Shown here one piece after another: positions 48,779 to 57,199 of a DNA stretch of 57,325 nt. Under the pieces are notes generated by a model that made no database searches, had not been told where the DNA came from, and worked only from the letters and a program-made list of their open reading frames with translations. The stretch is from Pseudomonadota bacterium. Lineage in GTDB: Bacteria; Pseudomonadota; Alphaproteobacteria; Rhizobiales; Xanthobacteraceae. A program made the translations under genes and the position numbers. The DNA is taken from positions 1 to 57,325 of the forward strand of contig JAEWIX010000060.1 in the NCBI GenBank assembly GCA_023386885.1, in the 5' to 3' direction. Position 1 is the first letter of the stretch, and each line of letters begins with the position of its first letter.

Positions 48779-50017
48779 TCAATCTGCCCCGTGCCCATTC
48801 GACGGCGCTGCTCGCGAAGAGGGAAGATGCCGCCACGAGGGGCTGAGCCCTTCGCGCATGGCGAGGCGGCGCAGGGGGCCGATGCCACTCAGGAGATGAA
48901 GCCCGGCGGCGCGGGCCATCTGCATCGGCAGGAAATCGCTCAGCAGCGAGCGGTTGGCCAGATCGATCGCCATGGTGCGGCTGGCGATGTCGCCGCGGCG
49001 GGTGCGGTCGAACCGCGTCAGCGTGCCCGGCGCGCCGGGGTCATCGCCGCGCGCGCGCGCATCCGCAACGATATCGGCAATGTCGGCGGCATCGCGCAGG
49101 CCGAGATTGAGTCCTTGCGCGCCGATCGGCGGCAGCACATGCGCTGCTTCGCCGACGAGCACGACGCGATTGTTGGCGAACTGGCGCGGCTGCTCGATGG
49201 CGAGCGGGAAGGTGTGCCGTCCCGGCTCGACGCTGACGCGGCCGAGGATGGAATGCATCATGCGTTCGGCTTCCATCGACAGCGCGTCGTCGGATAGTGC
49301 CGTCAGGCGCGCGGCTTCGTTCGGTGTCGACACCCACACCACGCTGGAGCGGTTGTCTTGCAGTGGCACGAACACGCACGGCCCGCCGGTGGTGTGAAAC
49401 TCCGTCGATGTGTCGTGATGCGGTCGGCTGTGGCGGATGTTGAAGGTCAGCGCGGTCTGGCGCAGCGGACGGCGATTGACCTCGATGCCGGCAGCCTCGC
49501 GACAGATCGATTGTCGGCCATCGGCGCCGGCAGCGACCCGGCCATGAAGCAAGGTGCCGTTGCGGGTGCGGACGATGACCTGATCGGTATCGATCTCGAC
49601 GTCGTCGGCCTCGTCATCGTAACGCGCGATGCGTTTGATCTCGTCGGCGCGCTGTTCCAGCGCCGCCACCAGCCGACGGTTCTCGATGTTGTAGCCGAAG
49701 GCATCGCGGCCGATCTCGTCGGATACGAAACGCACCTCCGGCGCGCGGATCAGCCGCTGCGTGTTGTCCACCAGCCGCATCGTGCGCAGCGGCGTGGCGA
49801 AGTCCGCGCAGCGTCGCCAGACGTCGAGGCGTTCGAGAAAATCGATGGTCCCGCCGAGCAGCGCCGTGGTGCGGTTGTCCGGATAGGGCTTGCGTGCCGC
49901 GACCAGCGCCACCGAGATATCGGCTTCCGCCAGCGCGATTGCGGTGGCAAGGCCAACCGGGCCGCCGCCGATCACGATGGCGTCATAAATCGTCTGGTCT
50001 TTCGTCGTGCTGTCCAT
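48779..50017 (-). CDS. UbiH/UbiF-type FAD-dependent hydroxylase
   Basis: The 412-residue flavoprotein has the class A monooxygenase motifs: GxGxxG as AIVIGGGPVGLATAIALAEA (about 13-32), the DG motif GADGRQSICREAAG (about 169-182) and the second FAD-binding motif VGEAAHVLPPIGAQGLNLGL (about 291-310). This is the UbiH/COQ6 family, which hydroxylates the ubiquinone ring. Several such enzymes exist in alphaproteobacteria with different ring positions, so the exact role is not assigned. Start ATG at 50017, with no neighbour in the same operon. It converges on lysR. Confidence 0.88.
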   Translation of the reverse strand: MDSTTKDQTIYDAIVIGGGPVGLATAIALAEADISVALVAARKPYPDNRTTALLGGTIDFLERLDVWRRCADFATPLRTMRLVDNTQRLIRAPEVRFVSDEIGRDAFGYNIENRRLVAALEQRADEIKRIARYDDEADDVEIDTDQVIVRTRNGTLLHGRVAAGADGRQSICREAAGIEVNRRPLRQTALTFNIRHSRPHHDTSTEFHTTGGPCVFVPLQDNRSSVVWVSTPNEAARLTALSDDALSMEAERMMHSILGRVSVEPGRHTFPLAIEQPRQFANNRVVLVGEAAHVLPPIGAQGLNLGLRDAADIADIVADARARGDDPGAPGTLTRFDRTRRGDIASRTMAIDLANRSLLSDFLPMQMARAAGLHLLSGIGPLRRLAMREGLSPSWRHLPSSRAAPSNGHGAD

Positions 50018-50163
50018 GGCGGGACAATCGTTACTCGCCCCTCAAAATGCAAGAGCCGCCGAAAACGATTTGCCGTCATCGCCGTTCCCCAATGCTCACG
50101 CGGCGGATCGCCGCAAGGCGGGGGATGCAAATCGGCCCAAATCCTGTTAACAGATTCTGTTAT

Positions 50164-50892
50164 ATGACGCCGGCGGACACCTCGCAGCAGCCTTCGAATT
50201 CGACCCGCGCCGCGGCGTTCGGCGTTCACGTTTTCACGGCACTTGGAGCGGGGCTTGCGCTGATCGCGCTGCTGGAGGCCGTGCGCGAACACTGGGCCGC
50301 GATGTTCGGCTGGCTCGGCATCGCGCTGATCGTCGACGGCATCGACGGGCCGCTGGCGCGCCGCTTCAATGTTGCGGCGCTGCAACCGCGCTGGTCCGGC
50401 GAGACGCTCGATCTCGTCGTCGACTTCCTCACCTATGTGTTCGTCCCGGCCTACGCCATCGCGGCGAGCCGGCTGCTGCTGCCGATCGCGGGGCCGCTGA
50501 TCGGCGTCGGCATCGTGGTGACCAGCGCGCTGTACTTCGCCGACAAGCGGATGAAGGCCGACGACAATCATTTCCGCGGATTTCCGGCGCTGTGGAATGC
50601 GGCGGCGTTCTATCTGTTTCTGTTGCAGCCGTCGCCATGGCTGGCGACGCTGGCGATGGCGGCGCTGATCGTGCTGACCTTCGTGCCGATCCATGTGCTG
50701 CATCCGGTCCGGGTCGTGCGCTTCCGCAAGTTCAATTTCGCGCTGATGGCGATCTGGGCGGTGCTGGCGATTGTCGCCGTACTGAAGGATTTCAACGTGT
50801 CCGCGACGGTGAGCGGGGCATTGTGCGCGATCGGCATCTATGTTGTTTTCGGTGATGCATTCATTCGTCTGTTCGGGGTTGCCAAAGCATGA
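50164..50892 (+). CDS. pcs: Phosphatidylcholine synthase
   Basis: The 242-residue membrane protein condenses CDP-diacylglycerol with choline to give phosphatidylcholine. The CDP-alcohol phosphotransferase motif is recognisable as DGIDGPLARR... followed by GETLDLVVDFLTYVFVP (D-G-x2-x-A-R ... G-x3-D-x3-D, about 59-89). About seven helices follow, and DKRMKADDNHFRGFPALWN is typical of Pcs. The ATG at 50164 (MTPADTSQQPS) gives the normal length. It overlaps terC by 4 bases (ATGA at 50889). Pcs is a hallmark of rhizobia and their relatives. Confidence 0.92.
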   Translation: MTPADTSQQPSNSTRAAAFGVHVFTALGAGLALIALLEAVREHWAAMFGWLGIALIVDGIDGPLARRFNVAALQPRWSGETLDLVVDFLTYVFVPAYAIAASRLLLPIAGPLIGVGIVVTSALYFADKRMKADDNHFRGFPALWNAAAFYLFLLQPSPWLATLAMAALIVLTFVPIHVLHPVRVVRFRKFNFALMAIWAVLAIVAVLKDFNVSATVSGALCAIGIYVVFGDAFIRLFGVAKA

Positions 50893-51611
50893 TTGAACTC
50901 TTGACCAGTCCCGAGGCATGGGCCGCGCTGCTGACGCTGACCGCGCTGGAGATTGTCCTCGGCATCGACAACGTGATCTTCCTTTCGGTACTGGTGTCGC
51001 GGATACCGGAGCCGCAGGCGACCCGCGCGCGCCAGATCGGCCTCGCGCTGGCGCTGGTGTTCCGCATCGTGCTGCTCAGCGTGCTGGTATGGCTGATCGG
51101 GTTGACCCAGCCGGTGTTCACCGCCTTCGACATGGGCTTCTCCTGGCGCGACATCATCCTGATCGGCGGCGGCGTGTTCCTGATCGCCAAGGCGACCCAC
51201 GAAATCCACGGCGAGGTCGAGGCGCAGGAGGCTGGAGAAGCCAAGGGGAAGGGACCTGCCAAGGCGTTCTTCTGGGTCATCGTGCAGATCATCATCGTCG
51301 ATCTGGTGTTCTCGCTGGATTCCATCATCACCGCGATCGGCATGGCGAAGGATCTCGAGATCATGATCGCCGCCGTCATCATCGCCTGCATCGTGATGTA
51401 TGTGTCGTCCGGACCGGTGGCGCGTTTCGTCGCCGAGCACCCGACCACCAAGATGCTGGCGCTGGCGTTCCTGGTGCTGATCGGCGTGGCATTGGTCGCC
51501 GACGGTTTCGAATTCCATATCCCGCGCGGCTACATCTACTTCGCCATCACCTTCTCGCTGGCGGTCGAGGTGTTCAACATCATGGCGCGGAAGAACCGCA
51601 AGCGCGCGTAG
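50889..51611 (+). CDS. TerC-family integral membrane protein
   Basis: The 240-residue protein has about seven helices. It carries TerC marks: LTALEIVLGIDNVIFLSVLV with the acidic E-x-x-L-G-I-D-N motif, IIIVDLVFSLDSIITAIGMA as its second copy, and GVALVADGFEFHIPRGYIYF near the end. Some TerC relatives export Mn2+ or help load metal into exported proteins; 'tellurium resistance' is the historical name. It is translationally coupled to pcs, which suggests a membrane role without telling the substrate. A palindromic element follows. Confidence 0.9.
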   Translation: MIELLTSPEAWAALLTLTALEIVLGIDNVIFLSVLVSRIPEPQATRARQIGLALALVFRIVLLSVLVWLIGLTQPVFTAFDMGFSWRDIILIGGGVFLIAKATHEIHGEVEAQEAGEAKGKGPAKAFFWVIVQIIIVDLVFSLDSIITAIGMAKDLEIMIAAVIIACIVMYVSSGPVARFVAEHPTTKMLALAFLVLIGVALVADGFEFHIPRGYIYFAITFSLAVEVFNIMARKNRKRA

Positions 51612-51641
51612 GGCGCGTTCGGAGCGTCGTCACGCTTGAGT

Positions 51642-51715
51642 GTCATTGCCGGGCTTGACCCGGCAATCCATCATTATTCCAAAAGATGGATGCGCGGTTC
51701 AAGTCCGCGCATGAC
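51642..51715. repeat. Double-hairpin interspersed palindromic element
   Basis: Two 31-base arms (51642-51672 and 51685-51715) are imperfect inverted copies around a 12-base spacer. Each arm is itself a perfect hairpin: ATTGCCGGG-CTTGA-CCCGGCAAT and ATGCGCGG-TTCAAGT-CCGCGCAT. The two arms differ by paired substitutions that keep the stems. Such GTCATTGCCGGGCTTGACC units are frequent intergenic repeats in Bradyrhizobium relatives. It lies between terC and the quinone oxidoreductase. Confidence 0.75.
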
Positions 51716-51816
51716 GGCGGTGATATCGGCGAAGCTGACCCCTCTCATTGGCCTCCGAGTTGACAACCCAACCGCCTTGGCTATCGATGGTCGCATCGAA
51801 TGCAGGGAGATGAAGC

Positions 51817-52791
51817 ATGGCCAAGGCCGTACGTGTGCATCAGGTGGGCGGGCCCGAAGCCCTCATCTACGAAAGCATCGACCTGCCACCGCCGGGCAGC
51901 GGCGAGGTGCACATCCGCCAGCACGCCGTCGGCCTGAATTTCATCGACGTCTACTATCGCACCGGGCTCTACAAGGCGCCGTCGCTGCCGTTCGTCGCCG
52001 GCAACGAGGCGGCGGGCGAAGTGGTCGCGGTCGGGCCGGGCGTGACCGATTTCCATCCCGGCGACCGTGTCGCCTACTATGCCAATCTCGGCGGCTACGC
52101 CACCGAGCGCAACATCGCCGCCGACAAGCTGGTCAAGCTGCCCGATCACATCACCTACGAGCAGGGCGCGGTGCTGATGCTCAAGGGGCTGACGGTGTGG
52201 TATCTGCTGCACAAGACCTTCAAGGTCGAGCCGGGCCACCGCGTGCTGATCCACGCCGCCGCCGGCGGCATCGGCCTGATCGCCTGTCAGTGGGCCAAGG
52301 CGCTCGGCGCGCATGTGATCGGCACCGTCGGCTCCAAGGCCAAGGCGGAGCTGGCGCTCGCCAACGGCTGCGATCACGTCATCCTCTACAACGAGGAAAA
52401 TTTCGTCGAGCGCGTCAAGCAGATCAGCCGCAACGAATTGTGCGACGTGGTCTATGACGGCGTCGGCAAGACCACGTTTCCCGGCTCGCTGTCGTGCCTG
52501 CGGCCGCGCGGGCTGTTCGTATCGTTCGGCAATGCGTCGGGACCGGTGCCGCCGTTCGCGCTTACTGAGCTGAACAACCACGGCTCGCTGTTCGCGACGC
52601 GACCCAAGCTGAACGACTACGTCGCCAAGCGCGCGGATCTGATCGAGGGCGCCGACACGCTGTTCGCGGCGGTGATCAGCGGCAAGCTGCACCTGCCGAT
52701 CAACCACGCCTACGCGCTGAAAGACGCGGCGCAGGCGCACATCGATCTCGAAAGCCGCAAGACCACAGGGGCGTCGATCCTGAAGCCATAG
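51817..52791 (+). CDS. NADPH:quinone oxidoreductase (zinc-independent MDR family)
   Basis: The 324-residue protein has the medium-chain reductase fold. The N-terminal domain has VHQVGGPEALIYESIDLPPP and LPFVAGNEAAGEVVAVGPGV. The Rossmann motif is HRVLIHAAAGGIGLIACQWA, followed by GAHVIGTVGSKAKAELALAN. The cysteine/histidine zinc ligands of alcohol dehydrogenases are absent, as in QOR enzymes, which reduce quinones with NADPH. The ATG at 51817 follows AGGGAGATGAAGC. It stands alone between terC and the next flavoprotein gene. Confidence 0.93.
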   Translation: MAKAVRVHQVGGPEALIYESIDLPPPGSGEVHIRQHAVGLNFIDVYYRTGLYKAPSLPFVAGNEAAGEVVAVGPGVTDFHPGDRVAYYANLGGYATERNIAADKLVKLPDHITYEQGAVLMLKGLTVWYLLHKTFKVEPGHRVLIHAAAGGIGLIACQWAKALGAHVIGTVGSKAKAELALANGCDHVILYNEENFVERVKQISRNELCDVVYDGVGKTTFPGSLSCLRPRGLFVSFGNASGPVPPFALTELNNHGSLFATRPKLNDYVAKRADLIEGADTLFAAVISGKLHLPINHAYALKDAAQAHIDLESRKTTGASILKP

Positions 52792-52943
52792 GGCTCGGAC
52801 CTGGCGCGCTGCCGCGCATGACATTGGCTTATACCGTCATGACCGGAATGCAGTTGAAAGCCATCGGTCCAATCTGTGAGTTGCTGGCGATGGAAGGCTG
52901 ACGGCCACGTTCGCCGCGGCCGCGCTGCGCCGGGAGACAACGC

Positions 52944-54659
52944 ATGACGGATCACGCAAGCCGCGCTCGGGAGCATCGTTGCGATGTGCTGGTGATCGGG
53001 TCGGGCGCGGGCGGATTCGCCACCGCGACCACCGCGCGCAAGGCGGGCCTCGACGTGCTGATGGTCGAGAAGGCCCCGGTGTTCGGCGGCACCACGGCAA
53101 TTTCGGGCGGCTATATCTGGATTCCCGGTAGTTCGCAGGCGATCGCGGCCGGCATCGCCGACGGCCCGGACACCTGCCGTCGCTATCTGCGCGCGGAACT
53201 GGGCAATGACTACGACGAGGCCAAGGTTGAAACCTATCTGACCAACGGCCCGCGCATGGTGGATTTCTTTGTCCGCGAAATCGGCGTGCCCTTCGCCACC
53301 ACGACGATGCCGGACTATCATCCGGGCCAGCCCGGCGCGCTGCCGCATGGCCGCTCGCTGCAGGCCGGGCCGGTAAAGGCCGGCATTCTCGGCGACCAAC
53401 TGCATCGACTGCGGCCGCTGCCGCGCGAACTCTCGCTGTTCGGCATGGGCGTATCGTCCGGCTCCGACCTCAGCCATTTCTACAAGTTCGGTCGTTCGCT
53501 TCGCTCGACGTTGCGGGTCGGCGTGCTGCTCGCGAAGTACGGCTATGACGTCGTGCGCCATGGACGCGGGCAGGAGTTGGTCAACGGCAACGCACTGATC
53601 GCACGGCTGGCGCGCGCACTGTTCGACATGGGCACGCCGCTGTGGACGTTCGCGCCCGCGAGCGAACTGATCGTGGAGAACGGACGTGTCGTCGGGGCCG
53701 TCGTCAATCGCAACGGCCGCGCGGTGCGCGTGATCGCGCGGCGCGGCGTGGTGCTGGCGAGCGGCGGCTTCGCACAGAACGTCGAGCGACGCGCAAGGAT
53801 TTACAATCATCCGGCGCTCGGCGACGAACATGTCTCCCTGACCGCGCCCGGCAATGTCGGCGACGGCGCGCGCATGGCGGAGAGCGTCGGCGGTTCGGTG
53901 GCGTCGGATATTCCCAACGCCGGCGCGTGGATGCCGATCTCGCGGGTGCCACGCCCGGACGGCACGTTCGGCGCCATCATTCATTCGGTGAATCAGGGCA
54001 AGCCCGGCATGATCGCGGTGCTGCGCAGCGGCCGCCGCTTCACCGACGAGAGCGTCTCATATCACGACTTCGTCGAGCGGCTGGTGGCGCACCCGGACAG
54101 CGGACGCCCCGCAGGAGCGTTCCTGATCTGCGATCAGGCGGCGTTCGCGAAATACGGCCTCGGCTACGCCAAGCCGTTTCTGCCGACGCGCGGCCTGATC
54201 GAGGCCGGCTATCTCTACAAGGCCGACAGCATCGCCGCGCTGGCCGCGACGATCGGCGTCGATCCTAACGTGCTCGGCCACACGGTCACGGAGTACAATC
54301 GCCACGCAGCGAAGGGCGAAGACCCGGAATTCGGCAAGGGCCGCAGCGTCTACGGGCATTATCTCGGCGACACGGGCAATCCGATCAATCCGAACGTCGC
54401 GCCGCTCGATCAAGGCCCGTTCTATGCGGTGTGGATGCATGCCGGCGACATCGGCAATTTCGCCGGCATCAGGACCGACGAAAACGCGCGCGTGCTGCGC
54501 GAGGACGGTTCGGCCGTGCCGGGCCTGTTCGCGGTCGGCAACGACATGGCGAGCGTATTCCGTGGCCGCTATCCCGGCGGCGGCTCGCTGATCGGGCCGG
54601 CGATGACGTTCGGCTTCACCGCGGCGCGCTTCATCGCCAGCGAGGCGTCGGCGCCATAG
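52944..54659 (+). CDS. FAD-dependent oxidoreductase, 3-ketosteroid dehydrogenase/fumarate reductase family
   Basis: The 571-residue flavoprotein has the FAD motif DVLVIGSGAGGFATATTARK (residues 15-34), then VEKAPVFGGTTAISGGYIWI, where GGTT-x-x-S-GG is the 3-ketosteroid-delta1-dehydrogenase signature. The C-terminal FAD region reads LFAVGNDMASVFRGRYPGGG, then SLIGPAMTFGFTAARFIASE. Its substrate may be a steroid or other cyclic or unsaturated compound, but no steroid-degradation genes are nearby. The ATG at 52944 follows CGGGAGACAAC. It converges on rimO, with a 7-base gap. Confidence 0.88.
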   Translation: MTDHASRAREHRCDVLVIGSGAGGFATATTARKAGLDVLMVEKAPVFGGTTAISGGYIWIPGSSQAIAAGIADGPDTCRRYLRAELGNDYDEAKVETYLTNGPRMVDFFVREIGVPFATTTMPDYHPGQPGALPHGRSLQAGPVKAGILGDQLHRLRPLPRELSLFGMGVSSGSDLSHFYKFGRSLRSTLRVGVLLAKYGYDVVRHGRGQELVNGNALIARLARALFDMGTPLWTFAPASELIVENGRVVGAVVNRNGRAVRVIARRGVVLASGGFAQNVERRARIYNHPALGDEHVSLTAPGNVGDGARMAESVGGSVASDIPNAGAWMPISRVPRPDGTFGAIIHSVNQGKPGMIAVLRSGRRFTDESVSYHDFVERLVAHPDSGRPAGAFLICDQAAFAKYGLGYAKPFLPTRGLIEAGYLYKADSIAALAATIGVDPNVLGHTVTEYNRHAAKGEDPEFGKGRSVYGHYLGDTGNPINPNVAPLDQGPFYAVWMHAGDIGNFAGIRTDENARVLREDGSAVPGLFAVGNDMASVFRGRYPGGGSLIGPAMTFGFTAARFIASEASAP

Positions 54660-54666
54660 CGGTCTG

Positions 54667-55992
54667 TCAAAATCCCGCGACGCTGCCGTGCAGGTCGTAT
54701 TGATCGGCGCGCTCGATTTTCGCGGTGACGATCTCGCCGACTCTGAGCGGGCGGCGGCTGGTCACGTAGACCGCGCCGTCGATCTCCGGCGCGTCGGCCT
54801 TCGAGCGGCCTTTCGCGACCGTTGGCCCGACCTCGTCGATGATGACCTGCTGGCGCGTGCCGACCTTGCGCTTTAGTCGGCGCGCGGAAATCTTCTGCTG
54901 TCGCGCCATCAGCGCGTTCCAGCGCTCTTTCTTCACCTCGTCCGGCACCGGATTGTCCAGCGCGTTCGATGTCGCGCCCGCCACCGGCTCGTACTTGAAG
55001 CAGCCGACGCGATCGATCTCGGCTTCCTCCAGCCAATCGAGCAGATAGGCGAAATCGCTTTCCGTTTCGCCGGGGAAGCCGACGATGAAAGTGGAGCGCA
55101 GCGCGAGGTCGGGACATTGCTCGCGCCACTTTTTGATCCGCGCCAGCGTCTTGTCCTGCGCCGCCGGACGCCGCATCGCCTTCAACACCTCGGGGGCTGC
55201 GTGCTGGAACGGGATGTCGAGATAGGGCAGCACCTTGCCTTCCGTCATCAGGCCGATCACCTCGTCGACATGCGGATACGGATAGACGTATTGCAGCCGC
55301 ACCCACGCGCCGAGGTCGCCGAGTTCACGCGCCAGGTCGAGGAATTTTGCGCGCACCTCGCGATCCTTCCACGGGCTCGTCGCATATTTGATATCGACGC
55401 CGTAAGCCGAGGTATCCTGCGAGATGACGAGCAATTCCTTGACGCCGGCGGCGACCAGTTTCTCCGCCTCGCGCAGTACGTCGTTCGCGGGGCGCGACAC
55501 CAGATCGCCGCGCAGCTTCGGAATGATGCAGAAGGTGCAGCGGTTGTTGCAGCCCTCGGAAATCTTCAAGTACGCGTAGTGGCGCGGCGTCAGCTTGACG
55601 CCCTGCGGCGGGATCAGGTCGAGGTGGGGATTGTGCAGCGGCGGCTTGGCGCGATGCACGGCATCGAGCACGCTCTCGTATTGCTGCGGCCCGGTGATCG
55701 ACAGCACGTTGGGATAGGCCTGTTCGATCTGCTCGGGCTCCGCGCCCATGCAGCCAGTGACGATGACCTTGCCGTTCTCCGCCATCGCCTGGCCGATGGC
55801 GCCGAGCGATTCCTCCTTGGCGCTGTCGAGGAAGCCGCAGGTGTTGACGATGACGAGGTCGGCGCCGTCGTGCTTGCGCGCGAGCTCGTAACCCTCGGCG
55901 CGCAGCCTCGTGATGATGCGCTCCGAATCCACCAGCGCCTTCGGGCAGCCGAGCGAAACGAAGCTGATTTTGGGGGCGGTGGCCTGGGTCAT
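54667..55992 (-). CDS. rimO: Ribosomal protein S12 methylthiotransferase
   Basis: The 441-residue radical SAM enzyme adds a methylthio group to an aspartate of ribosomal protein S12. The N-terminal cluster domain has three cysteines in ISFVSLGCPKALVDSERI, VNTCGFLDSAKEES and VTGCMGAEPEQIE. The radical SAM motif is SEGCNNRCTFCIIPKLRG (CxxxCxxC). The C-terminal TRAM domain (about 375-440) ends DQYDLHGSVAGF. The ATG at 55992 (MTQATAPKISF) is used; the frame extends upstream to 56058 without homology. It is divergent from the formate/nitrite channel gene. Confidence 0.95.
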   Translation of the reverse strand: MTQATAPKISFVSLGCPKALVDSERIITRLRAEGYELARKHDGADLVIVNTCGFLDSAKEESLGAIGQAMAENGKVIVTGCMGAEPEQIEQAYPNVLSITGPQQYESVLDAVHRAKPPLHNPHLDLIPPQGVKLTPRHYAYLKISEGCNNRCTFCIIPKLRGDLVSRPANDVLREAEKLVAAGVKELLVISQDTSAYGVDIKYATSPWKDREVRAKFLDLARELGDLGAWVRLQYVYPYPHVDEVIGLMTEGKVLPYLDIPFQHAAPEVLKAMRRPAAQDKTLARIKKWREQCPDLALRSTFIVGFPGETESDFAYLLDWLEEAEIDRVGCFKYEPVAGATSNALDNPVPDEVKKERWNALMARQQKISARRLKRKVGTRQQVIIDEVGPTVAKGRSKADAPEIDGAVYVTSRRPLRVGEIVTAKIERADQYDLHGSVAGF

Positions 55993-56214
55993 CGATGGTC
56001 CATATCGTTGAAGCGCAGGAGCTAACCCCGTTGCGGCGGGCTGGCAAGCGGATGCCACGTCGACGGCTCCTCACGTAGTAGATTAAATATTAGGCAATTG
56101 ATGAATCGACTAATAATTAGCCAGTTTGCATCTGCGAAATAAGCAGCCGGGGCTCGGCCCGGAAGATCGTCGGTAGTCCGCCAGATCCACCTAATTCATT
56201 GAGATAGCATAAGT

Positions 56215-56229
56215 TTGTGCTCCGCACAA
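56215..56229. promoter_or_regulatory. Palindrome TTGTGC-TCC-GCACAA upstream of the channel gene
   Basis: A perfect 6-3-6 inverted repeat, 3 bases upstream of the sigma-54-like element at 56233-56249. It could be an operator for a repressor or activator. The close spacing makes it an unusual place for a classical NtrC enhancer, which normally lies farther upstream. Confidence 0.4.
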
Positions 56230-56232
56230 GAA

Positions 56233-56249
56233 TTGGCACGGCGCTTGAA
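56233..56249 (+). promoter_or_regulatory. rpoN-dependent: Sigma-54-like promoter (-24/-12)
   Basis: TTGGCACG-GCGC-TTGAA matches the consensus YTGGCACG-N4-TTGCW at all positions except the -12 C, which is A. GG and the -12 G are correctly spaced. Transcription would begin near 56261. Nitrogen-assimilation genes often use this promoter type, which fits the downstream genes. Confidence 0.45.
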
Positions 56250-56353
56250 TAGAGCACCTCGGCCGGCGGCGACATGCACCGGCCGCGCGGCGGCTCCGGC
56301 CGGCGCGCCATCGAACAACCGGCGCGATGGGGTGCGCCCGATGGAGGTCTGCG

Positions 56354-57181
56354 ATGGACTACAACAAGCCCGCCGATGTCGTCCGCACGATGGTCGATAC
56401 CGCCGAGACAAAACTGGCGCTGGAGCCGCGTGATCTCCTGATCCGCGGCGCGCTGTCAGGCGCACTGCTCGGCACTGCGACCAGTCTCGCGTTCGGCGCG
56501 GCCGCCAGCACCGGACAACCTATCGTCGGAGCGCTGATCTTTCCGGTCTGCTTCGTGATGATCGTGCTGCTCGGGCTTGAACTTGTCACCGGCAGCTTCG
56601 CGCTGCTGCCGCTGGCGGCGCTCTCCGGCCGGGGGAGTTGGAGCAGCGTCGTTGCCAACTGGTCGTGGGTATTTCTCGGCAACCTGCTCGGCAGCATCGC
56701 CTACGGCGCGTTGCTGGCGATTGCGCTGACCAGCATGGGCACGGCCGCGCCCGCAGGCGTCGCGGCGAAGATCATCGCCACAGCAGAGGCCAAGACCGTC
56801 GCCTACGAGGCGCTCGGTATGGCGGGGATGGTCACGGTGTTCGTCAAGGCGATGCTGTGCAACTGGCTGGTCTGTCTCGGTGTGGTGATGGCGATGACCT
56901 CGACCTCGACCATCGGCAAGATCGTCGCCGCGTGGCTGCCGGTGACGACGTTCTTCGCGCAGGGCTTCGAGCACGCCGTCGTCAACATGTTCGTGATCCC
57001 GACCGGCATGCTGATGGGCGCGAAGGTGAGCGTCGCCGAGTGGTGGATGTGGAATCAGATTCCCGTCACGCTCGGCAACATCGTCGGCGGCGCATTGTTC
57101 ACCGGCATCGCGCTCTACATCACCTACAAGCCCGCGCGACCGATGGCCCCGATGGCGTCGTCGTCGGTGCCGGCGGAATAA
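56354..57181 (+). CDS. Formate/nitrite transporter family (FocA/NirC) channel
   Basis: The 275-residue membrane protein has six helices and the FNT marks: DYNKPADVVRTMVDTAETKL at the N-terminus, LIRGALSGALLGTATSLAFG in helix one, LGLELVTGSFALLPLAALSG after helix two and AMLCNWLVCLGVVMAMTSTS, then GFEHAVVNMFVIPTGMLMGA in helix five. FNT channels carry formate, nitrite or hydrosulfide. Because a probable nitrite reductase gene follows at 57200, nitrite uptake or export (NirC-like) is more likely. The ATG at 56354 follows GGAGGTCTGCG, an excellent ribosome site. A structured leader and a sigma-54-like promoter lie upstream. Confidence 0.9.
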   Translation: MDYNKPADVVRTMVDTAETKLALEPRDLLIRGALSGALLGTATSLAFGAAASTGQPIVGALIFPVCFVMIVLLGLELVTGSFALLPLAALSGRGSWSSVVANWSWVFLGNLLGSIAYGALLAIALTSMGTAAPAGVAAKIIATAEAKTVAYEALGMAGMVTVFVKAMLCNWLVCLGVVMAMTSTSTIGKIVAAWLPVTTFFAQGFEHAVVNMFVIPTGMLMGAKVSVAEWWMWNQIPVTLGNIVGGALFTGIALYITYKPARPMAPMASSSVPAE

Positions 57182-57199
57182 CAAAAAAGAGCGGCAATC

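Larger units (their letters stand above)
55993..56353. other. Divergent intergenic region upstream of the formate/nitrite channel gene
   Basis: These 361 bases contain an AT-rich part (56075-56120), the palindrome and sigma-54-like promoter described separately, and a GC-rich leader just before the gene (56261-56338). No coding region is recognisable in it; short frames crossing it have no signal or domain. Confidence 0.6.

Noticed and set aside
51691..51711. A tRNA-like T-arm, GTTCAAGTCC, in the palindromic element
   Set aside because: No acceptor, D or anticodon arm surrounds it; it is the loop of one hairpin of the repeat.
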